Source: Lachnospiraceae bacterium
Lineage (GTDB): Bacteria; Bacillota; Clostridia; Lachnospirales; Lachnospiraceae
Assembly (NCBI GenBank): GCA_910574185.1
Contig: CAJSZQ010000001.1
Coordinates: forward strand, 1-64,000
Direction: 5' to 3'
DNA length: 64,000 nucleotides
The translations under genes and the position numbers were made by a program. The notes beneath the pieces are model-generated. The model saw nothing but the letters and a program-made list of their open reading frames with translations, was not told the DNA's origin and ran no database searches. Shown piece by piece: positions 8,665 to 16,414 of this stretch (the first letter of the stretch is position 1; each line of letters begins with the position of its first letter).

Positions 8665-9427
8665 AATATTCCCTCCATCTACTTAAAATAGCCCCTCCCT
8701 CGTTTGTACCCGAAATCATATACGGCGACATCTCCGATACATCAAGTTTTATAGAGTGACCGCCATCTAAAAAAACATACGAAATTTCGATTTTGTCCGC
8801 TTTAGAACTGTTATAAATATAAGGATGCCTTAAATCGGTAGTTTCCTTTAAAAAGCAAATGTATTCTTCTAAAGCCATATCCTTTTCTGCCATAATGACA
8901 GAATGGGGATAACCCACATAGCGGAAATGCCACGGTTCTGCTCCAATACCTGTTATCTGTTCTTTCCCAGACACATACCTCTCAACAAAACCGAATCGGG
9001 GAGCGGTCGCTCTGAACTCCCCGCAAATCCCCGTATATGGAAAATGCGGGCAGATAAAGTCAATCTGTTCCTTGTTCTCTGCAAGGTCTATGGCAAGTCC
9101 TGTCTGATGCTCGCTATGTCTGGGTACTGCCACATATTTTTTTGTGAAATCAAGACCGCTTTTGGCTAACGTATCATTCCATATTTTTTCCTGTTCTTCC
9201 TGTGTGCGGAAACCGCTTACAGCTACAATTTCATTTTTGCAATGAATTTTTGCTAATATTAGCTGTAATAAATTAGCCGCCTGCTCATTCATCTGTATTT
9301 CTGGCTGTTCCTTAATTGCTGGCTGCATATCTTCCATACACGGGAACTTCATAAGCGGATAATCTGGCGTTACAAGTATTAAGTTCCCATGATAAGTGTT
9401 GTCTTTTGTTAATTCAATCTGTGTCAC
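8654..9427 (-). CDS. vanXY: VanXY: D,D-peptidase
   Basis: 257 residues. VanY/VanXY family zinc peptidase: SEHQTGLAIDLAE supplies the SxHxxGxAxD zinc ligands, and EPWHFRYVG supplies the general base and the third ligand. No signal peptide is visible, as expected for a cytoplasmic VanXY. VanXY removes D-Ala-D-Ala dipeptides and terminal D-Ala, so that new precursors end in D-Ser. The gene overlaps the ligase stop by 4 nt (ATGA) and vanTm by 11 nt, so it is inside a tight operon. A VanY carboxypeptidase is the alternative, but the gene order and lack of a membrane anchor favour VanXY. Confidence 0.87.
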   Translation of the reverse strand: MTQIELTKDNTYHGNLILVTPDYPLMKFPCMEDMQPAIKEQPEIQMNEQAANLLQLILAKIHCKNEIVAVSGFRTQEEQEKIWNDTLAKSGLDFTKKYVAVPRHSEHQTGLAIDLAENKEQIDFICPHFPYTGICGEFRATAPRFGFVERYVSGKEQITGIGAEPWHFRYVGYPHSVIMAEKDMALEEYICFLKETTDLRHPYIYNSSKADKIEISYVFLDGGHSIKLDVSEMSPYMISGTNEGGAILSRWREYYAS

Positions 9428-10485
9428 TTCGATACCCCCATTTCAATCAAGCGTCCGATTACTTCATCAAATGGCAGACCTGCTTCTTTTAACATATTGG
9501 GATAACGGCTATGCTCCGTAAAGCCGGGAATTGTGTTTACTTCATTAAAATAAATTTCCCCTGCGGGAGTCAAAAACATATCCACCCTTGCAAAACAGCA
9601 GCAACTTAATGCTTTGTAAATTTCAAGAGCTGTTTCTTTAATTTCTTTTGCCTTTTGTGGAGAAATACGTGCAGGTACATGAATACTGGAAGTTTTCAAT
9701 GTATATTTCTCTGTGTAATCAAAAAATCCATCCGACAATTCAATTTCATCAACTTCACCCACAATCAAATCGGAATCCTTGTTCCCCAAAACTGCACATC
9801 CAACCTCAAAACCATCAACCATTTCTTCCAGAATAACGGTAGAATCATGCTCAAAGGCACTCTCGATTGCTAAAAGCAAATCCTGTTCATGTAAGACTTT
9901 TGAAATCCCAAACGATGAACCAGACCGTACAGGCTTTACGAATAAAGGATAACCAAGCTCTAGGACTTTTTTCTGAACCATTTCCTCTGAATAATTTGTC
10001 TTAATAGTAAAAGACCGTGCAGCTTTTATTCCGTTCATTTCTACGATACGGTGAGCCAGTTCTTTATCCATACATAAAGCGGAAGATAATAAACCACATC
10101 CGATAACAGGAATCCCCATCAAATCCAGAACCCCTTGAATTGTTCCATCTTCTCCGTTCTTTCCATGTAAAACTGGCAATGCAGCATCGAATGAAATTAT
10201 CTCTAAATGATGATTGTCCAAATAACACAACCCGTGAACTGTTCTGTCAAAAGACGGAAATACTGGCGTACAGTTTTCTTCTGACTGCCAATTATCCTCC
10301 TTTATCTTTTCCAGTTCCCCTTGATACCAGTACCATTTGCCAGAGTGAGGGGCAATGCCTATTAAGATTGGTACATATTTCTTTGTGTCAATACACTTAA
10401 TTACCGCATATGCCGACTGTAACGAAACTGCATATTCCGTGGAGCAGCCGCCAAAAAAAACAGCAACTTTCTTTTGTTGATTCAT
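9424..10485 (-). CDS. vanG: D-Ala-D-Ser ligase, VanG/VanL type
   Basis: 353 residues. ATP-grasp D-alanine:D-X ligase. The N-terminal AVFFGGCSTEYAVSLQSA and VLHGKNGEDGTIQG, the central PVRSGSSFGISK, and the C-terminal FNEVNTIPGFTEHSRYPNM are all present. The segment EKYTLKTSSIHVPARI in the omega-loop area is of the EKY type seen in D-Ala-D-Ser ligases rather than D-Ala-D-Lac ligases. The product lowers vancomycin affinity for precursors. AAGGAGG lies 8 nt before ATG 10485. It follows vanS after a promoter-like gap with a VanR-like box and a long hairpin. I use vanG as the closest type by operon layout; vanL is also possible. Confidence 0.85.
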   Translation of the reverse strand: MNQQKKVAVFFGGCSTEYAVSLQSAYAVIKCIDTKKYVPILIGIAPHSGKWYWYQGELEKIKEDNWQSEENCTPVFPSFDRTVHGLCYLDNHHLEIISFDAALPVLHGKNGEDGTIQGVLDLMGIPVIGCGLLSSALCMDKELAHRIVEMNGIKAARSFTIKTNYSEEMVQKKVLELGYPLFVKPVRSGSSFGISKVLHEQDLLLAIESAFEHDSTVILEEMVDGFEVGCAVLGNKDSDLIVGEVDEIELSDGFFDYTEKYTLKTSSIHVPARISPQKAKEIKETALEIYKALSCCCFARVDMFLTPAGEIYFNEVNTIPGFTEHSRYPNMLKEAGLPFDEVIGRLIEMGVSK

Positions 10486-10517
10486 TATGAAGTCCTCCTT
10501 TTTCATACAAAGCAAAT

Positions 10518-10554
10518 AGCTTCTATTCAGTATTCATTCTACTGAACAGAAGCT
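10518..10554 (-). promoter_or_regulatory. Long hairpin in the ligase 5' leader
   Basis: A 37-bp inverted repeat has arms AGCTTCTATTCAGTA and TACTGAACAGAAGCT, with one mismatch and a 7-nt loop. It lies 33 bp before the ligase start codon, between the proposed promoter and the ribosome site. It lacks a T-run, so it may stabilise the mRNA or bind a regulator rather than terminate. Confidence 0.6.
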
Positions 10555-10567
10555 ATCCATACTTTAA

Positions 10568-10601
10568 TATTCAATTTTCTAATTCCTAAGAAAATGCTAA
10601 G
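10568..10601 (-). promoter_or_regulatory. VanR-like box and promoter before the ligase
   Basis: On the minus strand CTTAGCATTTTCTTA (10587-10601) matches 13 of 15 positions of the box before vanR (12514-12528). A -10-like TATTAA follows 17 nt downstream. Two copies upstream of the two transcription units expected to be VanR targets suggest the VanR binding site. Confidence 0.5.
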
Positions 10602-10618
10602 AGAGCCTATATATTTTA

Positions 10619-11773
10619 CTAATGTGTTATAGGTAAAGAGATATGGAAAGTTGTTGATTCGTTTTCACTTTCGGCAGTAATTTTACCTCCATGCAGTGTT
10701 ATGATTTCTTTTGCAATCGCCAGCCCCAATCCTGCACCTCCCGTATTCGTCGAACGTGCTTCATCCATACGGAAAAACTTCTCAAAAATAGAATTTAACT
10801 TACCTGCAGGAATTGTCTTTCCTTTATTGCAAAAATAAATCCAAACATCCGTATCTGTGCTTTCAGCCCATATTTTAATTATCGTATCTGGGTAACTGTA
10901 ATAAATCGCATTTTTTAAAATGTTATTGAAAACTCTGGCTAACTTCATAGAATCCCCATAAACCGTTACTTCTTCATCAACACATACCTCTGTTTGATTA
11001 CCATGAGCATTTAACAGCGGGTAAAATTCATCTGTCATTTGAACCAACATATGACAGAGGTTTATAGATTCTTTTTCCAAATCAATTTGTTGCAGATTAT
11101 ATCTTGTTATATCAAAAAATTCGTTGATAAGCTTTTCTAAACGAAGTGCTTTGCTTAATGCAATATTTACATATTTTGTTTTTTGTTCTATCGGCATATC
11201 CTGTGCTTCATCCAATAATGCTAAATATCCGATAACAGAGGTAAGCGGTGTCTTTAAATCATGTGCAAGGTAAGCAATCAAATCATTTTTTCTGCTTGCT
11301 TCTTCCTTTAACATTTGTTCATGCCGCTGCATCGTGGATTTTATTTCGGACATCTGGGCTGAAATTTCGGCATACTCTTTTGGAAAAATATCTATATTTC
11401 CTTTTTCTTCTATCATAAAGTCATGCAGCATCACCGAAGTCGCAGTGATGGATTTTCTCACTTCTGCCTTTGCATGTAAATTTGCAACCGCAAAAGTAAT
11501 TGCAATGCAGATAAGTACGATTATAATCAGAACTGTCAAGATAAATACTTTCAGCTCCGACCACAAAGGCTCTGTAACAAGAATATCTTTTCCCACATCA
11601 GCAGAATAAACCTCATGCGTATTCATGTACTTAGCCGTGAACCAATCCACAAAAAAGCCGTTCCAAACCTTATCTACCAGATAATACAATCCAAAACAAG
11701 CAGCAATGCCGAGGATACAAGTGCCAATTAGTGTAGTTGTCTTTGAAATCTTAATTTTCAATTTTGTATCCAC
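10619..11773 (-). CDS. vanS: VanS sensor histidine kinase
   Basis: 384 residues. Two membrane helices (about 12-34 and 72-97) flank a short extracytoplasmic loop of about 37 residues, the compact sensor of VanS proteins. A HAMP-like linker and helical region come next. The HisKA domain has AYLAHDLKTPLTSVIGYL with the phosphorylated His at about 170. The HATPase has the N box NILKNAIYYS and the G boxes around FFRMDEARSTNTGGAGLGLA. It should sense glycopeptide action and phosphorylate VanR. The start overlaps vanR by 23 nt. The gene ends before the ligase promoter region, so vanRS and the resistance genes are probably separate but co-regulated units. Confidence 0.9.
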   Translation of the reverse strand: MDTKLKIKISKTTTLIGTCILGIAACFGLYYLVDKVWNGFFVDWFTAKYMNTHEVYSADVGKDILVTEPLWSELKVFILTVLIIIVLICIAITFAVANLHAKAEVRKSITATSVMLHDFMIEEKGNIDIFPKEYAEISAQMSEIKSTMQRHEQMLKEEASRKNDLIAYLAHDLKTPLTSVIGYLALLDEAQDMPIEQKTKYVNIALSKALRLEKLINEFFDITRYNLQQIDLEKESINLCHMLVQMTDEFYPLLNAHGNQTEVCVDEEVTVYGDSMKLARVFNNILKNAIYYSYPDTIIKIWAESTDTDVWIYFCNKGKTIPAGKLNSIFEKFFRMDEARSTNTGGAGLGLAIAKEIITLHGGKITAESENESTTFHISLPITH

Positions 11774-12446
11774 ACCCCCAGACTGTTTTTATATATTGTG
11801 GTTCTTCAAATGAATCTCCCATTTTCTCACGAAGATGCCGAATATGAACAGTAATGGTGTTATTGCTTTTACTGAAATATTCATCCCCCCATATTTGATG
11901 AAAAAGTTCCTCCGAACTGACTACATTTCCTTTCTGCTGACACAAAATCCGTAATATAGAAAACTCCGTAGGCGTTAATGAAAGAGGCTTTTCATTTAAA
12001 GTACACTCATGCGTTTTCACATTTAGAACTAAACCAGAATGAATCAAAATATCTTCCTCTGGCTCATTTCCCACATTGTATTTTTTATATCTCCTTAGTT
12101 GGGCTTTCACACGAGCGACCAATTCTAAAGGCAAAAACGGTTTCGTAATATAATCGTCTGCCCCTAATGTTAATCCCGTTATTTTATCAATTTCCTCTCC
12201 CTTTGCCGTGAGCATTATCACTGGATAGCGATATTTCTCCCTTATCTTTTTGCATATTTGGAAACCGTTCATATCAGGCAGCATAACATCCAAAATTGCC
12301 AAATCAAGGGTTTCACTTTCAATACAAGCCATTGCATCTTTGGCATTATAAAATTTATATACAGTAAAATTCTCATTTTCAAGATAAAGGGAAACAAGGT
12401 CTGCTATTTCCTGTTCATCATCTACAATCAGTATTTTATTCTCCAT
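11751..12446 (-). CDS. vanR: VanR response regulator
   Basis: 231 residues. OmpR/PhoB type. The receiver domain (1-115) has DDEQE, the phosphoacceptor in AILDVMLPDMNG, and the ITKPF lysine. The winged-helix DNA-binding domain (about 135-230) has SLTPTEFSILRILCQQKG and SNNTITVHIRHLREKMG, ending in VWGCGYKIEN. It should activate both the vanRS and the ligase promoters, each of which carries a matching 15-bp box. First gene of the cassette, transcribed away from the XRE gene at 12784. Confidence 0.9.
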   Translation of the reverse strand: MENKILIVDDEQEIADLVSLYLENENFTVYKFYNAKDAMACIESETLDLAILDVMLPDMNGFQICKKIREKYRYPVIMLTAKGEEIDKITGLTLGADDYITKPFLPLELVARVKAQLRRYKKYNVGNEPEEDILIHSGLVLNVKTHECTLNEKPLSLTPTEFSILRILCQQKGNVVSSEELFHQIWGDEYFSKSNNTITVHIRHLREKMGDSFEEPQYIKTVWGCGYKIEN

Positions 12447-12513
12447 ATCAGTCCATTCCTTTCCTTTTGTTTTATTTTACTAAATTGCACATAAGCAATC
12501 CTGCACTTTCCAA

Positions 12514-12528
12514 TAAGAAATTGTTAAG
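12514..12528 (-). promoter_or_regulatory. VanR-like box upstream of vanR
   Basis: CTTAACAATTTCTTA on the minus strand, 68 bp before the vanR start. It is nearly identical to the box before the ligase. This fits autoactivation of vanRS. Confidence 0.5.
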
Positions 12529-12587
12529 ATTTTCCTAATCGCCGTATAGATTCAAGGTATCTCTGTAATTTCCGTATCATATTTTGA

Positions 12588-12615
12588 TTGCGATTATTAT
12601 TATATACGCTATAAA
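12588..12615 (+). promoter_or_regulatory. Weak promoter candidate of XRE gene
   Basis: TTGCGA and TATAAA are 16 bp apart. The region up to 12783 also contains TATATGTAGAAAT (12695-12707), a possible operator, and the ribosome site GAGGTGAT before the ATG. Confidence 0.3.
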
Positions 12616-12783
12616 GAATAATAACAACTCTATGCAAGGGGATAAAAAAGAGGGGATAGTTCTTTCGCTTCTATACATAGGAAATCATATATCCTATATG
12701 TAGAAATGTCACCTCGTTTCATAAGAACTTTGATTTCCGTAAAATATCTGTATGAACTTTTACGAAAAATGAGGTGATACTTT

Positions 12784-13140
12784 ATGAATGAAGTACCAGA
12801 AACTTTTGACTTTATGCCTTTTGGAGAAGCAATCAAGGATGCCCGTGAAAAAAATGGTCTGACAAGAGAGGAATTAGCCGAACAGCTTGACATTACGCCA
12901 AGATACCTCCAGTCTATCGAAAAAGAGGGACAGCAGCCAAGATTTATGCTATTCATCCAACTTATCACAATGTTTGACATCTCGGCTGACCAATACATAT
13001 TTTCCGATAAACACATACAAAAATCTTCACTCCGCCGACAGTTGGACTCACTCTTTGACACATTCGATGATTCAGAGCTGACAATCATAGCAGGGACGGC
13101 GCAGGGGATATGTAAGGCAAAAGAGCAGCCAGAGGATTGA
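12784..13140 (+). CDS. XRE-family regulator of the ICE
   Basis: 118 residues. The XRE helix-turn-helix occupies about residues 13-65 (GEAIKDAREKNGLTREELAE, then YLQSIEKEGQQPRF). The C-terminal part is helical and charged. It is the only plus-strand gene in the conjugation half, divergent from vanR and convergent with the cell-wall hydrolase gene. Small XRE proteins at this place are common in Tn1549-like elements and probably control transfer. It could instead be the counterpart of vanU, but it is longer than VanU and on the opposite strand. Confidence 0.75.
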   Translation: MNEVPETFDFMPFGEAIKDAREKNGLTREELAEQLDITPRYLQSIEKEGQQPRFMLFIQLITMFDISADQYIFSDKHIQKSSLRRQLDSLFDTFDDSELTIIAGTAQGICKAKEQPED

Positions 13141-13157
13141 CCTCTGGTTTCCTTTTA
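13129..13157 (+). terminator. Terminator of XRE gene
   Basis: CCAGAGG, a 5-nt loop and CCTCTGG form a perfect 7-bp stem over the stop codon. TTTCCTTTT follows. Confidence 0.6.
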
Positions 13158-13167
13158 CCTTGTTCAA

Positions 13168-15039
13168 CTAATAGTTTGGACATCCGTAGCCGTATATTGA
13201 GCCGCTCCCGACTGGATAGCTCCGCTGTTTGCAGGCATCCCCAGAGTTGCCCTCCACGGTGTAGACCGTTCCATTCTCGCATTTCTCCACGATTCCCACA
13301 TGGTCGATTGAACCGTCGCTCCCCCAATCAAAGAAAATAAGGTCGCCTGCCTGCGGCTCATAGTTCTTATCCTGCCACTGTCCTTTGCTCTTAAACCAGT
13401 TTACGCCGTCTGAGCAAAGGGAAAATTTCGGGATAATGCCGCTTTCCAGATAGCCGCACTGGTCGGCACACCACGACACAAAACATGCACACCATTCCAC
13501 ACGCCCGCCAAAGCCGTACCAGCTCCAATAAGGCTGACCTCCCTCGTTGCCGAGCTGCGTCAATGCAACCTCCACAATGGCTTGGTTTCCTCCGCTTGTA
13601 AACGCCCTCCCGTATGGATAGTAGCGCAGCACATGGGCGGGGTACTGCGTGTCGCCGTATTTCTCCCAACCGAGCCGCTGTGCCTGCATAGCGGAAAACT
13701 CCACCGCATTTGCATAGGAATAGCCGCCGTAGTTGGTCTTTGCCCATGAAATATACCCGTTGCCGAAGTTGTAGCCCTGCAAGGCGAGCTTGATGCGCTC
13801 CATATCAATCGGGTTCTCCACCTCGGCTGAAACAAGGGCGGCTTTCAGTTCCTGCACGCCGCACTCGATGGAATATTCTGGGTCTTTGATGCCGTTCGGC
13901 TCATGGGGGTATCTCTTGTTGAAGCTCCCCTCCGCCGCCTGCATCGGGTCAAGTCCACGTCCACCGCTTTCCTGCATCATCACCGCCTTGATAAGCTCCA
14001 CATATTCGGGGATGCCGTACTGCTTCGCATACTTTTGTATCAGCGGCGTGTAGGCTTCCACTTCCGCACTGACAGGGGTATAGGAAGTGCTGTCGCTGCC
14101 GCCCCCGAACAGGGAAACGGCGCACCCAAGCAGGACGACGATAATGATTATCACAATGGCAATCCAGCCGCCCGCGATAAGGGCAGAAATCAACGCTTTT
14201 GTCCCCGCTATGATTGCCTTGACCGCCGCAATGGTAGCCTTGACCGTGGCTTTCGTCGCTTCGGCTGTCGCCTTTGCAGTGGCTTTCGTTGTCTGCGCCG
14301 CTTTCTGGGCGGCTTTGGCAGATGCTTTCGCCGTTTTCTGCGCCGCCTTTGCAGTCTGCTCCGTGGTCTTAATCGCTGTCTTGGATGTCGCCTTTGCAGT
14401 TTTCACGCCTTTTTCCGTCGCCTTGACCGTCCCTTTTGCTGTGGTCTTGACGGACTTTTCCGCATTTCTGGCGGTTGTCTTTATCGTCTGCTTTCCTTGT
14501 CCCCGCCGAATGGCATCATGGTATCCCCGCAGGGGGCTTCCCTGTTGTCTGGTCTTTATTAGTGAGTTTGCCGCCGTCTGGGGCGTTTCGGTCTTGACAG
14601 GAGTAGAATGAGTAGCAGAAACAGCGGGACGGCTTGCAGTCCCTTGAACCTCCTGCAAGCCGTCCTGTCCCATTGTACGCATGGCGTTTTGTCCTGCCTT
14701 ATTCCGCATTGTTTTCTGCTCTGCGGCTTTCTTCGCCCGCTTTGCCTTAAAGTCGGCGATTTTATCCTTTACTTTACCGATATTCTCTCTTGTGGCTTCG
14801 GCGTTTTTCTGTCCCTGCTTATTGAATTGGTGGATGCCCTCGTCCTTGATACATCCCGAAGCATGGGAAACCTTGTCGGCGGCATATTCCGTGGGGGAAT
14901 TTTCCTCTGCATAATATCCCTGCTCCGCCTTGTCCTTTGTCTTAGCGTAAGCGGATTTCATTCGACTGCCTGCTATGGCGGCTTTGTCTAAAGTTTTAAT
15001 CGTACCTTTGACCGCATCTCTGGTCTTTATATCAGCCAT
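13168..15039 (-). CDS. Conjugation cell-wall hydrolase (lysozyme-like + CHAP)
   Basis: 623 residues. The first ~290 are rich in Lys, Thr and Ala, with many TAKAAQKTAKA-type repeats, probably an extended helical or disordered cytoplasmic region. A membrane helix follows at about 292-316 (GGWIAIVIIIIVVLLGCAV). Then come a lysozyme-like domain (about 330-470, LIKAVMMQESGGRGLDPMQA) and a CHAP amidase/endopeptidase domain (about 490-620) with EWCACFVSWC for the catalytic Cys and DHVGIV for the His. It should open the peptidoglycan for the mating channel, like VirB1 or Orf14/CwlT of Tn916. It is the last gene of the conjugation operon. Confidence 0.88.
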   Translation of the reverse strand: MADIKTRDAVKGTIKTLDKAAIAGSRMKSAYAKTKDKAEQGYYAEENSPTEYAADKVSHASGCIKDEGIHQFNKQGQKNAEATRENIGKVKDKIADFKAKRAKKAAEQKTMRNKAGQNAMRTMGQDGLQEVQGTASRPAVSATHSTPVKTETPQTAANSLIKTRQQGSPLRGYHDAIRRGQGKQTIKTTARNAEKSVKTTAKGTVKATEKGVKTAKATSKTAIKTTEQTAKAAQKTAKASAKAAQKAAQTTKATAKATAEATKATVKATIAAVKAIIAGTKALISALIAGGWIAIVIIIIVVLLGCAVSLFGGGSDSTSYTPVSAEVEAYTPLIQKYAKQYGIPEYVELIKAVMMQESGGRGLDPMQAAEGSFNKRYPHEPNGIKDPEYSIECGVQELKAALVSAEVENPIDMERIKLALQGYNFGNGYISWAKTNYGGYSYANAVEFSAMQAQRLGWEKYGDTQYPAHVLRYYPYGRAFTSGGNQAIVEVALTQLGNEGGQPYWSWYGFGGRVEWCACFVSWCADQCGYLESGIIPKFSLCSDGVNWFKSKGQWQDKNYEPQAGDLIFFDWGSDGSIDHVGIVEKCENGTVYTVEGNSGDACKQRSYPVGSGSIYGYGCPNY

Positions 15040-15077
15040 AAAATCCGACCTCCTTTCCCAGAAGATTTGCGGTCATG

Positions 15078-15863
15078 TCAGTCTGCTTTTTTCGCCACCA
15101 CGGCAAGCCTGCCGTTCTGTGCGGAGTATTCGCAGGTGGACAGGGTAATGAGCTTATCCCCATATTCAGCGGTCACGCCCGTATCATACAAGGCAAGTTC
15201 CTTACACTTCCCGACAAAGGCATTAAATTCTTTTTCATTCTCCGCATTGACAAAATCATAGTAGCGGTAGCCCTCCGAGCTGTACGCCACGGTCTTAAAA
15301 ACAGCAATAATTTCATACTCTGCCTGCTCCGTGAGGGTGTCAAACTGGATATTCCTGTGTTTCTCATAAAAGCTCTTGGATTTATAATCTTCCAACGCCC
15401 CGAACATCCTGCCGCCTTTGATGTGGTGTCCGTAGATAACCAGATTATCACTTGCCGCAAGGTCGCAGTCCTCTTGGATATACGGCACTCCCAAATCGCT
15501 GTATTCCTTTTCAAAGCTGTGCTTCAGATAGAAATTCGGGCTGTTCCTGCTCTGCATGACGGGGTAGTTGATGCTTGTTCCGTCTATGGCAATCCACCCG
15601 ACCATATCCTCATTCTGCAAATACAGTTCCTTGTACTTTGCAAGAATATCCTCTCCCTCGCTGACGGGCGTATCCTTATCTCTGGGCAGTTCTTCCTCTG
15701 GCTCGGCGTTCTCCACGACCTTTGCAATCTCCGCAAAGGCTTCCGTCTGCTCGTCTATCTGCTGGTAATGGCTATAAATCTTAAAGCCACAAAAAACCGC
15801 TGCTCCTAAAAATGTAACAGCGGCGGTAATACAGAGAATACATTTATAGTTTTTCAGATTCAT
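15078..15863 (-). CDS. srtB: Class B sortase
   Basis: 261 residues. An N-terminal membrane anchor spans about residues 8-28. The sortase B domain has YGHHIKGGRMFG with the catalytic His and TLSTCEYSAQNGRLAVVAKK with the TLxTC cysteine, followed by the Arg. It should attach a surface protein of the element to peptidoglycan or a pilin. The only obvious substrate here is the Cna-B adhesin at 41453, whose sorting motif (TPKTGD) is not the classic NPQTN of sortase B. Confidence 0.9.
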   Translation of the reverse strand: MNLKNYKCILCITAAVTFLGAAVFCGFKIYSHYQQIDEQTEAFAEIAKVVENAEPEEELPRDKDTPVSEGEDILAKYKELYLQNEDMVGWIAIDGTSINYPVMQSRNSPNFYLKHSFEKEYSDLGVPYIQEDCDLAASDNLVIYGHHIKGGRMFGALEDYKSKSFYEKHRNIQFDTLTEQAEYEIIAVFKTVAYSSEGYRYYDFVNAENEKEFNAFVGKCKELALYDTGVTAEYGDKLITLSTCEYSAQNGRLAVVAKKAD

Positions 15864-15887
15864 AAAATATTCCTTTCTTTATTCTGT

Positions 15888-15990
15888 CCTGCTTTCTGGG
15901 CATAAAGGTATGCCCGCAGGGTGTTTCTTTGTTCTTGCCCTGCTTTTGGGCATAGAGGTATGCCCGCAGGGTATTTCCTTTTTTCTTGTT
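15888..15990. repeat. Two 50-bp repeats, each with a perfect hairpin
   Basis: GGGCATAAAGGTATGCCC (15898-15915) and GGGCATAGAGGTATGCCC (15948-15965) are hairpins exactly 50 bp apart. They sit within a duplicated unit beginning CCTGCTTT and ending near TTCTTG. A third partial copy (CCTGCTTCTTGGGC) falls in the end of the next gene. They lie in the gap between the sortase and DUF6075 genes. Confidence 0.7.
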
Positions 15991-15995
15991 TTCAG

Positions 15996-16400
15996 CTACC
16001 GTGTATGCTCTGCCTGCTTCTTGGGCGTTGGTAAATCCCTGCAATATTCGGGATACCGTGCCTTGATGCCCTCCATGAAATACGGGGCGAACTCGCAGCA
16101 GAACAATTCCTCTGGCGTGAATAGTTTCTCACGCCCCTCCTCGGCGTAACCGTTCCAGAGGTTAAAGGCAAGGTGGCAGACTTTGACCGTGCCGCTCGTC
16201 TGCCATCCTGCGTGCATCCCCTCTGGCTTGATGCAGTCCGTCTTAAAATCGAACATGGCGTTGATGTTCTGCCTTGTTTCCCCCGCAATCCCCATCACAT
16301 AGAAAAATGCCCTGTGGTAGCAGTCGTTGACCTTGCATTTCATCATGCTTTCCAGAAAAAAATCACGGTGGGCTGCGTTGCGAAACCTTATCTCTGACAT
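15996..16400 (-). CDS. DUF6075-like ICE protein
   Basis: 134 residues starting MSEIRFRNAAHRDFF, with GGAGGG upstream of ATG 16400. It has the features FFYVMGIAGETRQNINAMFD and GMHAGWQTSGTVKVCHLAFN, and ends in EYCRDLPTPKKQAEHTR. This resembles the DUF6075 family found next to virB4 in Clostridia ICEs. No catalytic motif is evident. Its position in the type IV secretion operon suggests an accessory role in transfer. Confidence 0.6.
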   Translation of the reverse strand: MSEIRFRNAAHRDFFLESMMKCKVNDCYHRAFFYVMGIAGETRQNINAMFDFKTDCIKPEGMHAGWQTSGTVKVCHLAFNLWNGYAEEGREKLFTPEELFCCEFAPYFMEGIKARYPEYCRDLPTPKKQAEHTR

Positions 16401-16414
16401 AAAAATCCCTCCTT

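Noticed and set aside
12784-13140. vanU of the van operon
   Set aside because: VanU is a shorter regulator encoded with vanRS on the same strand. This gene is on the opposite strand, longer, and fits the ICE backbone regulator.
13903-14611. Long plus-strand frames opposite the cell-wall hydrolase
   Set aside because: They are antisense shadows of the Lys/Ala/Thr repeat region, with no ribosome site and biased composition.
15888-15990. CRISPR-like short array
   Set aside because: Only two full units of 50 bp, no distinct spacers and no cas genes; a tandem duplication explains it.
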